A stretch of 64,000 nucleotides of DNA, from NCBI RefSeq assembly GCF_900324465.2, contig NC_046614.1:20495333-20559332 (forward strand), written 5' to 3'. Numbering within the stretch: position 1 is the first letter of the stretch; each line of letters begins with the position of its first letter. Below are positions 41,968 through 54,000 of the stretch, piece by piece. Under the pieces are notes generated by a model. The model saw only the letters and a program-made list of their open reading frames with translations. It did not search any database and was not told where the DNA came from. The position numbers and the translations under genes were made by a program. The DNA comes from Anabas testudineus. Taxonomy: Eukaryota; Chordata; Actinopteri; Anabantiformes; Anabantidae.

Positions 41968-42640
41968 TCTGGATGGAGGAAACAACACGCATCTGATCAC
42001 CTGGAAAACACATGGGGACCACAGTGTTGTGAAGCCCCCTCTGTGCACTGAATGTGCGTGGGGAATAAAAGGGAGACACTGCCAAACCCACTTCATTCAT
42101 TGAGGCCCATTCTCCCCAAACACAAGAAAAGGTGCGCTTATATTTGGATAAACGTGCGCCGCCTGGCTTATCCGTCTTTCTTTGCCAACGTATTTCGATC
42201 ATTCACACGCGAGCCACAACAACAGTTGCGTGAATTTTTCAGCAATTTCGCCATTTTGTCCGTCGGTATATACACACACAGTGATGGCGTCGTACAAGGC
42301 TGATAAAATTCATTTCAGTTGCACGGAGTCAAAAGCCAATGATTTATTTCCAGCGACCGACCGTGCAACTGAATATTTAGCTCGTAACTTATCCCAGTGC
42401 GACTAAAACTCACCTTTTACTTGTGGAGGATCACTCAGATACTTTGGTGTAAATTTCTGCACGATCCTTTATTTAGATTTCTCTGTTTTCGAGCCCCGCC
42501 CCATTCAGACCGTTGGTGACGTCGCGGCGTCACGCACGACGTCGGAGAATTCCCACTGTCATGGCCGCCGGGGCTAACCGTCGCTAACCGGTTAGCTTCA
42601 GGGGGCAAACCTCCGTAAGGTTGTGAGGGACCTGAATTCC
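41968..42640 (-). promoter_or_regulatory. hp1bp3: hp1bp3 promoter and non-coding first exon
   Basis: A CpG-rich stretch at 42480-42600. A non-coding exon probably ends at 42414 (AAAAG|GTGAGT) and joins 41968, 14 bases before the start codon. The perfect 14-base palindrome GCTAACCGGTTAGC at about 42582-42595 contains AACCGGTT, the core bound by Grainyhead/TFCP2 factors; its position upstream of the first exon suits a promoter element. Confidence 0.5.
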
Positions 42641-42885
42641 GTTTCCCACGTAAAATCGTCATACACGTTTTCTCTTACTTCCACCTGAACCCACATTTCA
42701 ACCTAAAGGTCATGTCGTATGATCTTTAAACCGACTCAACCTATGTACAACTAGCTAGCAGCCCACTCCTGAACATTGGGAACTAACATACTGTAGCTCT
42801 GTCAAAAGAGAAACAACCGTTGGAAACCGGCTAACGTTAGGTTCCAATAGTCGGGAGTAGATTCTGACCCAACTACAGTATTTAC

Positions 42886-43306
42886 ATTTAGTAAATACAT
42901 AAAAGTAAAGTGGTTTAATAGTCATTAATCTAATTAATGATTTACTAAATACATAAAAGTAAAGTGGTTTAATAGTCATTAATCTAATTAATGATTTACT
43001 AAATACATAAAAGTAAAGTGGTTTAATAGTCATTAATCTAATTAATGATTTACTAAATACATAAAAGTAAAGTGGTTTAATAGTCATTAATCTAATTAAT
43101 GATTTACTAAATACATAAAAGTAAAGTGGTTTAATAGTCATTAATCTAATTAATGATTTACTAAATACATAAAAGTAAAGTGGTTTAATAGTCATTAATC
43201 TAATTAATGACTATTGAACCACTTTACTTTTATGTATTTACATTTAGTAAATATTTAGTAAATACATAAAAGTAAAGTGGTTTATTAGTCATTAATCTAA
43301 TTAATG
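42886..43306. repeat. 54-bp tandem array ending in an inverted copy
   Basis: Six nearly identical 54-base units begin at 42893, 42947, 43001, 43055, 43109 and 43163. Each contains CATAAAAGTAAAGTGG and ATTAATCTAATTAATGA. The array is followed by an inverted copy of most of a unit (about 43208-43241) and a last direct copy (43259-43306). Because 54 is a multiple of three, the - strand reads as an 18-residue repeat (MTIKPLYFYVFSKSLIRL); this is a by-product. It lies between hp1bp3 and the eif4g3 3' end. Confidence 0.9.
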
Positions 43307-43309
43307 CTT

Positions 43310-44158
43310 AAAGGGAAGATCTCTACATGTCTATTCATTATTCTCATCCAAAGTGTTAATTACTTGTCCAGACAAACAATGGAAGTAGTTTAACTTGACA
43401 ATTTCCAACCAATGAGTTCAATTTAAACTAAAACAAACATCTTATATATTAGATTATGACACCACATCCTACTCCAGTGGTGTAAATGTCTTACTGTACA
43501 AATTCTTCACTAGTTACCACTTAGATTCACGTATTCAACGCATTGAATTTTGAGATGTAGAGAAACAGAATTCACCTTGAAAAAACAAACAGGCTTTGTA
43601 GTCATCTAATGCCAATTAAAGAATAATTATATCTCAGTTAAAACTTTGAGGACTGCAGCTTTAACTTTCTATACTGTGGTAGGTGCATGTTTAGTGTATA
43701 GTAGAGCAAATACACACCTATAATAAATATAATAAATAACAAAATCAGCATCAAACCTGTATATTTAGAGATGCAGCTGTAACCTATTAAACCATTTCAA
43801 TTATTTTGATAATCAGTTATGTGGATTTTTTTCTTTGTTATGTATTATGAACAGAATTTTCAGCCTGGAACCAATTCACGTGTTGCTATAAACAATTACC
43901 AGTTTATTTAACAGTTAATTCTTATGAGAAAATGTGTTTTCTGTTAATGTGATAAACGTGGCCACATACGCTGATCAGAACATAAACCCGATTCGAAGTG
44001 GACAGAAAAACAACAACACTGCACAACACTCGGCTGCAAAGATGAGTCCCACAGTTGATGCCTTAGCAGACAGGACGAGTGGCACCAAGAGCTGGATCCC
44101 AGTCAGACCCTCAGCTGCTTCTCCTGGTCAGATCAAACAGCTGCTTTGCTAAGTTGGT

Positions 44159-44231
<73 letters not shown>

Positions 44232-45069
44232 CTCCGAACATGAAGCTTTAAAAGAACAAACCACGGGAATCTGCTTTTTTTAAATATCTTTTTTGTCTTT
44301 AATGTATTTACAAGCATTTAACCTGCTCTGAAGGTCTGAAGTATTACAAGCATTCGATGTTCAGTGACCCTGGCCATTTGCTTTTTAAAGTTGCATTTTT
44401 GCTCATTTCACTTGAACGTATTCGGTTTGTTCGTATGCATTTGCATCAAAGTTCTGTGGACTGACTTGCATCTTGAACTCTTACGGCCGCCTCTCACCAG
44501 GCATATGTACATATCAACGCAGAGCAAGCCGCGCCTGAGGGGATAACGTCACACACGAACAACGTTAACAGTTCCTTTTCTTCTCTGCCTCCCTTTCATC
44601 CCAAAATAATTTTGTTTTACCCTGTTTTATACCAAACAGTTTAGAATCCAGGGAGGCTATTTATTTCACAATTATTATTTTGTTATTATAATTAATTATA
44701 TTGTTATTTCTGTTCTGTTTTGTTGTGAGCATCTGCAAATGTTAAATAACTTTCATATTTGCAGTCCTTAAAAAAATAATAAATTAAAGAGTCCAGAACC
44801 TATGTATCTTTTAAGTCTCTTCTTAAAAAGTAACAAAAGAAAAGTAAGTTAAAATTTAAAACAAAAATATTTTCTATGTATAATACAGGTATTTAGTGCT
44901 TCCGCCGTTGGAATCCAAACTCAAAATGGCGGCATGTTTCAGAACCGTACCGCAGAAAAAAATTCCAGCCGTAAACGTGTCGTCCTGCCCACACACCCAT
45001 TTTGAACGTTTGTTTGTTCTGCTGTAATGATGCAGTTTTACTATGTCGTGTCCCCGGATGTCGCTCTCG
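43310..45069 (-). other. Intergenic DNA and eif4g3 3' UTR
   Basis: Non-coding. It includes a (CA)n microsatellite at 44161-44231. TTTATT on the + strand near 44661 is a candidate eif4g3 poly(A) signal. A 72-codon frame at 43934-44152 and others here have no recognisable product. Confidence 0.45.
44158..44231. repeat. (CA)n microsatellite
   Basis: About 35 CA units, interrupted twice by a T. It lies downstream of eif4g3. Confidence 0.95.
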
Positions 45070-48000
45070 TCAATTGTCTTCCGACTCCTCTTCCGCCTCC
45101 CGCAGCCAAGTGAAGAAGGCCGTGACAGACTTGAGAGCCACACCCTTTCCCTGCTGCTCCGCAGGGTCTTTGCTCGTCTCCCACTTGTAGAAGGCGTCCT
45201 CGGAGATTACGTCCTCATCGTACAGACAGTCAAAGAACATCCGGAGAAGGTCTGAGGACAGAGAGGAAACACATTTTAAGAAACTAGAAAATTAAATGTC
45301 TGCAGTTCACACAAAGTTCAGTTCACATGGAAAAACAAACATGTTTATAATGTCAACGTTTTAAGGCTTTTCTGTAAATTATCTTTTTTAATCTACAGAA
45401 CGTGACATTTAATGAGTTGATCAGAGCGAACAGGTAAAGCAGTATCTTCTAGATTCTCCTGAACAGAAATAACTAAAAAGCCACACTTCGTACTAAAAGT
45501 TAATGAAAACAGAAAAATCACCTTATTAACTGGCGTAGCCTCTTTTATACTGCTCTTTAAAGGTGAGTTTACTGCACAGGTATGCAGCCTCACTGTTCTG
45601 TATGAAAGCTGTTAAATTACGTCTTAAATGTAAAAAACTAGCAGAAAATCCAGATTCATTCTGTTTTGAAAGTGACATGTATCCAATGTGTGTGTTATAC
45701 GTCACGTTAAATGTCAGGGTGCTGGTACCTGTGTAAAATAAAGATTGGAGCGTCTTTATTTAGTTCAGTGTTAGGTAGTGGCCTGTGTGTTTGCTGGTTG
45801 TACCTACACAATGTACGTTTTTTTCCCAATTTTTGTCACATACCAAATGAAACTTGACTACATTTCAGACAAAGAGATGAACAACAAAGAAAAAACTTGC
45901 AAATGAATAATTTAGGACTTTTTAAACATGATTTTAATAATTTAAGATTTTTAAAAGTCTGCAGATTCCCTGATTGTTTTCCTTTGGCAATATTTTTTCT
46001 ATGACTTGTTTTATTTCCATATAAAACTAGGGAGGGACTCAAAGTGTTTTATTGGGCATCAGGCTATACAGTACTTTCTTTAGTATTTATGTATTAGGTA
46101 ACATACTTTTAATGATGCTTCTAAAAAGTTGGAAACTTGAGTATCTAATTTCCCCAGAACAGCTATTAAATGAACCCTGTGGTGACATTAGTAAAATATT
46201 GCTCTGAAACATCAACGTCATCTTCTCTGATAACAGAAGAAAAGAAAGTGTCACAGTGTCATTGTGGATAAACCTACTTGGAGGCTGATCGAGGGCGACG
46301 ATCAGCGCCTGAAGTGCATAAAGTGCTTGCAGCTGTCGCTCAGTGTCTGAGTTAAGGTACTTGAGTAATACAGGCAATCTCCTCTGGATGATGGCGGTGT
46401 CCACTCGACAGTTGGTGTTATCATCTGTTCGGCAAAGCAGGAGGCAGAGTGAGTTTGGCCCAGTGTAAATATTGAAATTATTGGTGTGGAGATGGAGAAT
46501 TGGAAGGTGTCCTACGGGTGGTGCAGTGCTTACCTTTCACTGCTGCCTTACACACAGCTGTCATCAAAGCCCTCAGGAAGGGAGACGAGCTCATCTGAGA
46601 TTCATCTAGGTTTGCCTGAGTGATGGAGCACAGAGAAGAGGGCAACACACACAGTCAGTCAGTTTCAAAGGATTCAGGAACAGGAACCACTTGAACCTCA
46701 TAACAACATACTGGAAGAAGCAGCATGTGTATGTCAGGGAGTGTGAGAGGGAACGTAGCGCAGTGACAGGTCGGCCTGAACTGTGCAGCTCATTTTGCTC
46801 CCATGTAGCATCTTTGGATGCTGTCACCTGCCTCTAATTATCCTGTGTTATCCACCACACCACTTAACAGCTACGTGTCCTGCTGCTCAGTATCGCTATT
46901 ATCCAACTTCATGAGTCACCACCTGACGCAGTGCAGCCGTAAAACGGTAAATACACTTTAGAACCTACAGCACTTTATAATGGACAGGAGGAGCTGAGGA
47001 TCTAAATACATTCACACTGCAGCTGACGTGGCCCTAATCTGAGTTTTCTTCTCCCAGGTGACTAAGATTATTTTTTCATCTCTGATCTGGGACATGTGTT
47101 GGACATTGACTGAGAAACATCTGTTTGTAGAAACTGATGAGTGATCTGACTCACACATCGGTATTCATTACACACTTGACTTCACATTTCAGTTTAATTT
47201 GTGCACTCATGTCAGTTTAGGACTAAAATAGCATAGTGTGTTTTCTCACATTAAGTGAGGACAATGTCTGGGAATAAACGTCAGCACGCCCACTTGTTCC
47301 CAATAAATTCTCCAGACAGTTACCGTACCTACTGTATTCACGCATGGGCTCAATCGGACAAAAAACAGACTTTGTACCAGGAGCTGTTCAGATAAAGACT
47401 TCTCACATACAGAACCTCCAGGTAATGAACTATCAACGTAAATAGATCAGCTCTGACAAAACACAGTAGAGTAAGAACTTTAGCTACTGCCCAGTATGAG
47501 AGATGTTTGTTTTGTGTTTTGTTTTCATACCTCCACCCAATCAAAGATCTGCTCGTCTGTTGCCATGTCTTCCAGAAGGAGTCTCTCCAGCTGTTGGCTC
47601 AGCTCCTCAGGAGACAAGATCCTTTTCGACTGAGCCGCCTCAGGGCTGGAACCGTCCGACATAACAAACTGGAGCTTCTGTTTGTGTCCAGACAATGTAA
47701 AAAATACCAAATAAGGAAAAGAAGGGAAACTTGTTAGATGAAGTATACACACAGCTGATGGAAGGCGACTGTAAGTTTTATTAAAACTGATATTTCTTAA
47801 TTTGACTGAAGTCAGTTTGCACCAACCTGTTGTGAGATGAAAGCCTGAACCTCTTCTCCCTCTGGTAGAAAGTCGGTCCAGTTGAGGCCAGATTCCCTCC
47901 ACAGAGAACCCACAGTCCTATGGCTCTGCAGAGACAAGACCAGACTAGATCACACCTCTCTCCTCGTACACATCTTGTTACTTGTGTTCAATTTACAGCA

Positions 48001-51000
48001 GTGAGATAAATAAAAAACACTGTGTCAGCTTTGTTAGAAATGAAAGACGGAAAAATAAACTTGTTTATTTCACTTTTCTCAAAGAATAATATCGATATTT
48101 AAGTTAATAATTGATCATCTGTTATTTCTCTATAGCCACTCAGCTATTGACTAAACTCCACTAGATTCACATGCAGTATAAATGTATGCAGAGGACGGCT
48201 GAAAGTATAAATAGAAAGTGTTGCTTACCATTTGTTTGCATAGTATGTGCAGTATTTCAGAAATTAAGATCCCAGCTCTTCCAACAGGAAGCAAAGGTTT
48301 GCTTAATTCACTGTTAACACAGGAGACAGAAATTAGAAAGACGTCTGAACCGTTTCCTTCATGCTGAGCTTAGTTTACAGCAACTGTGCAGGAGCTTAAT
48401 GTGCCGCTTGGTTTCTGCTTAGTTAGGGGAAAATTTATACTCCACCATGTAAACAAGGGCGGGAAGCTGTAAACAACAGTTTTTCTTTCTTTTTTTTTTT
48501 TTTTTTTGCTGCTTCAGCCACAGAACCAAACGACCAGAGCAAAGTACATAAGATGCAACTTGTTACAAGATGCCATTTATTCCTGAACAAACACCAAACA
48601 ATGTCGCTGTGTCTGTACCTAAAGAGCTCTCTCATAGAGAAGCCCCCGTCCCTCAGCACAGGGCTGAGCAGTTCGGCCAAGTACAGCCAGATATGGGGAA
48701 TGTCGATGGCCATGTCGTCCGCCTGCTCCAGTGTGTCTGCAAACCTGAGGAAACACGAGAACACAGTGGTGGTGAGAACCAGAGCTGAACAAAAACAGAC
48801 GAAAGATCATTTATACTGAAAACTGTTTGAACCAGAAAATGATAAAAATTATTTTACCAAAAAAGAAAATTTCTCTGAGAAGGACTTCTCAATATTTCTT
48901 TATACTGGGCGTCATTAAAAAATAATAATAATAGTTTTATAATAATAAAAAAATGGTCCCAGACAACTGACCCTTTGTAGAACTGGGGTTTGGGCAGGAT
49001 TTCCTGCTGCACCAGCTGGAAGAGGAGCTGGCCCATGTGGTCCCGTGTTATCTGACTGCGCTCCAGGGTCGACTCCACCCCAACGCGCACAAATATGTGG
49101 AGCTGAGAGCCCAGCTCGAGCTCGTCCACACACTGGACAGCCTCCTGCAAAAGGCAGAGGAACATTGTTAAGACTGTGTGGGCTGGAAACTAGAGAGAGA
49201 AGTGTTACACTGAACACTACATGGTTTGGATTAGTGGTTATTATTAATTATTATTACGAAGCAGCACATCAGATAAAACTGAGACTTTCTTTGCTGCGTT
49301 GAGCTGACTGAGCTGCAGCTTCAGTGCAGTAACAGAAAATCCTAATGCACCAAATTATTTAGAGAAATACAACTGAGGGGTTTTATTAGTAAATTAGATA
49401 TTTAAATACAAACAGACCGATGTAGTGTAATGACCAACAACCAAGTCTCAGTACCTTGTAATCGTTTATATGCAGGAACTCGTTGATGATGGCCTTTGAC
49501 TTCCTCTCGATCTCCTCTTCAGACAGGGCAGGTCTGTCTGGGACCTGGACTACAGGCTCAGGTTTCACTGTCAATGTAAAAAAAAAGAAAAAGTTAAATA
49601 GCGTCTGTGCTAAGAGCTCCATTCAGACATCTGTATCATCACAGGACTCTCCACCCTTTTGACGTTGCCCCATAATGACTGTTTACTGTCCATGTTTTTT
49701 CACCCTCAATGGTTTTAGTACGATCACAAATTGCAGCTTTGTAAAGAATAAATCTCCGTGCGTCTATAAAACAGACAAAACGTGATTACTGTTCTAGTTT
49801 TAGTCTTTTGATACCCAACTAAATATTGGCTTCAAAAATATTAAAAGTTAAAATAAAAATCTCAAATTGGCCCCAATAATGAAGTATTGTTTCATGTTCT
49901 GTCCTGTTCCTCACCAGGTTCCCTGACTCTGCTGCGTTCAGGCTCCGTTTTGTCTTCTGTGACACTCGGTCTCCGGGGCTCGGCTCCTTCTCGCTCCCGG
50001 TCTCTTCGAGGCTCCTCGGGCGTTTGACTCTCCAGCAGCTCTTTAGAACTGCCTCCTCTGACGAACGGTCCGGGCCGTGATGACGGAGCGACAGAGATCA
50101 GCGGCTTCTCACTGCGCTCCCTTCCTGTACTGCTACGACTGCACGTAGGGAGAAAAAGAAAACTAAGTTTATGGGAAACACAATAGGCACAAACAAGCAC
50201 ACAGCACATAACGGCTCGTGTTATTCTTTACCTTCCCAGAGTTCTCCTGGAGTCAAAGTCCTGGTTCTGTGGAGTCGTGGTGGAGGGTTGAGGGGAAGGC
50301 GTGGACTGCAGCGCAGAGTAACGGTTGAGGCCAGCTGTCCGGGACAGTTCTGTTGAAGGAAATGATTAGAAGTTATTAAAGTTAAATCATTTTAAACCAT
50401 TCACTTCCTCCGGTAGGACGTTTGGAACAACCATAAACAGTTTTGTCTTAGAGAGTCGGAAACCACAGGAACTAGTTCATTTTAAGACTGAAAATAACTG
50501 CACTGAGCAACATTTAGATTATCTGCAGCCACAACAGGATCATCAGGCATGACTTCGAATCACAAACATCAGGTTCACTACTTTGATCTCTTACGTCCTT
50601 ATCAGGCTGGAGCTATCACAATAACCAGTTAAAGCATAAATAGTTTCACTTTGCTGTATCTCCAGGTCTCTACTCGCTCTGTCATCTTACCCGAGTCGCT
50701 TGCCTTGGCGCCCCCACTGCTGCCTTTCACCCAGGTGACCTGAGCCCGTGGGCCCAACTGGATCTTCTCATCCATCTGAGGCTGCAGAAAGAGAGTCGTG
50801 TAGGAACAAACTTTATTATTCCTGCTTAAAAAAAGGACATATCATACAGTTTAGATGTTCCAAATATCAATTTACTAAGCGCCCAGCAGGGGGAGCTTTA
50901 AAAGAGATCCTTTTTTTTTTACTCTGCAGTGGTTGGATCCAGCACAGAGAATATGTAGTACTGAGCATATAAACCACAATAATGTAGATATGACACCACA

Positions 51001-54000
51001 GGAACAGTTTGTGTAAACAGTCTAATTACGATGGTTCACAGGAAGGACTTCGGTTCTGTGTAAATACTTATGTAGCAGGGTCATTTTTTTAAAATGTATC
51101 TAAACCACAACACTGACACTGTATGTCTGTAACAGTCTGTACAGACATATAAAATATAAAATATCAGTGATCAGCCTTAATCAGAGACTATTCCTTTCAC
51201 TTTTTTCGACTTCTGTTAATCCGGTTCTGGCGCTGATGGGAGGTGGCTGCTGGTAGAGGTTCTACGACAACTCTGAGATTGTCGAGTACAGAGGACTGAC
51301 CATGACTTCAAGGACTGATGTCAGCACAACCACCTCCTCATCAACGCAGGGAAGACCAAGGAGATGGTTGTGGACTTCTGCAGACATTGGTCTACTCTCC
51401 CCTCATCAGTGAACATCCAGGGAATAGACATGGTTTCTACTAAGAACCTGGGAGTTTACCTGAACAACAAACGGGACTGGACTCATAACACAGATGCACT
51501 GTACTATGCTGGACCATGAGTCTCAGTCCTTGCAGGACGCCCTGTCTGCCCTGGAGAGCAGCTTCAGTTTCAGACTGATCCACCCTCTGTGCTGCAGTCA
51601 GACTGTAATCATGTGCAGCACTATCTTTAAGGTGAATCACCTCCAGTGCAATATACTGTAGTCACTTTACCTGGTATTTATTTATTTATCCATTGACATC
51701 CATATACTGTACTATACTGTACATACCCATAGGCACATATTGTACACACTTATAGTTCTTGTAGCTTTATAGTGTTATATTGGAACTTTCCTATAGTGGA
51801 ACAAATCAAAGTTTTCTAAACTTAATTTGATGGTGTATTTAACTCAACTCCTGTCCGCTGCTGATATTCTGGTTTCTGGACACCCGCTGGTGCCGATTCA
51901 ACCTAATTAAGCTTGTCACCACTTTTGACATTCTCATTTCATATAAAACATGTTCCTGTTTGTCTTGGAAGGAGAATCTCCTCAACTATGATCCAGTATT
52001 TACTTGAACCCCTTTTACCTTGAGTGCACACTTAGCCTGGATATTTTAGGAGGTCAAATCTTTTAAGGTATAAAGCTCCAAACTGAGGTTTGTTCTTCAG
52101 TGTGACTCCAGCAGACGAGTTACACCAGTATCTCAGTTTTCATCAAATGACTCTTTCTGATCAACTAGCTACTGATTAATAATGCTGTTGTACACATGGT
52201 CTACACAGTTATGTAAGAAAACAAACTGTGGGTCTCAAAATAAGCAGTAACCACCTGTTTCACATGATGACAGCATGTACACTCTGAAGTATAGTGAGCA
52301 TGGAGAAGTCGGCTTAATGAAATGCATATTTTTAATCCCAGTCATGGACTTCAGAAAGCAGAGAGAAAATCTTCCTGATGTTCAGCACCTCTCCAGCTGG
52401 TGGCTCCCTAAGCTACATCCCAGCTCGCCTACTGTTCTACTACTGTACTTTCCTGGCAGCAAGCCTCACCTTGGAGATTTTTGGGATCTTTGTGGGGTCA
52501 ATGGTCCTGCTGTTTTTTGTCATGGGCACAGTGTTCCAGGTCTCCTCTCTCTGCACACGCTGATCTCTCTGTTCTCTCTGTTCTCTTGGATCTGCGCAGC
52601 CACAGAGACACACCCACATGCAAAGAGGGAAAACACAGTTGAGACAAGTTCAGTGGAAATTCTGCAGTAAAAAAACCTGACAGAGTGACATTTATGACCA
52701 TTTATGACAGTTTCTGTTGCCCACTGCTGTATACAAGGAAACATAATAGGTCAGCTAACAGATGACTTAAGATAGTGGGGGGGTTTCCTGTCTGCTGTGG
52801 GGCACAATAGCATTTCTGCAGGCTATAGGGACAGGAAGTCTGCCTGTATACTTGCAGGCTTCCTGAGTCGGCATAGCTGGGCCGCTGTGACTCTAAAGCC
52901 TTAAAGAGGATTTAGACTGCACGTCTGACCTGGTCGTCTCTTGCTGTCCTTGGAGAGCAGCTGCTGGTGCACTTTTCTCTGCTCTTCCTGCTCTTCAATC
53001 TTTGCCTCCTTGTGGATCTGCTCGATGGTTTTTGGGCCCTGGTCTGCTCTCCTGGACACCCAGTTGTGCTAGGAAAAACACACGATGAATGTAAAACTGA
53101 ATCTAAGAGTAGTAACATATTCAAATTAAAGTAATTAAGATAATAATATTAATAATAAGTCGAGAGAGTGATGATTATTATTATTAAACGATCATCCCTG
53201 ACCGAGAGATCAGTGGCCGTGTTCGTCAGCGTTACATTTCAAAACAACCCTTCATCCATCATTAATTTCTCTCCTGGATGCTGGTTGTTTTTAAACAAAC
53301 GTGGATCCTGGGACTGCATAAGTAGCCTTGTTCATTTTAATTTCAAATTTAACAGCAGTAAAGCACAGCGGGGTTTCAATCTGCCTGCACTGACATTGAT
53401 TCAAACAGCTCGTGTTAGGTGCGACTTGGGGAGGCAGTGAAAGATTAATCAGTGAACATGTCTCTCTATTGGAAACGCCTGAAATGTCACTTCATGTTAA
53501 AGCATCTGTTCCAGTTTATTTCTACTTATTCTACAATATAAAAGTTATTTTATTAGTTTCTCTCAGTGCCAGAAAACAGTTTGTGTTTATTTGTTAGTTT
53601 ATCTGGGACAGTACAGATTAACATTGTTACGTAAGGAGAAACATCAGGTGTGATGTATGGAGGGAACGTAACTTTAAACTAGACGACGTTTAGATGTGAG
53701 AGTCGTCAGAGTCGATTAGTGTGTGTATATGTTAACATACAGGTGCAGATAACTTTAATGTATCTGCACAATTTATAAATTGTAAAAACAGATTAAAACT
53801 GTTATTTCCACACAAACAGAAATTATTAATCCATATTTTAGTTATAATAAATACACAGTGTGACTGATTGTAATTCTTTTAGATTTTTCTATATTGAAAC
53901 TTCCTCTGATGTTTCTTCTCCTTTTTTTAAATTAAAGGGGTTTTCAGGGGAGTTTCTCCTCATTCAAATCTAGAGTCTAATTATAGAAGGTGTTGCACAT

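Noticed and set aside
42755-43195. 146-codon - strand frame of identical 18-residue repeats
   Set aside because: By-product of the 54-bp tandem array.
42886-43306. Possible CRISPR-like array
   Set aside because: Units are contiguous with no spacers, in vertebrate DNA; it is a satellite.
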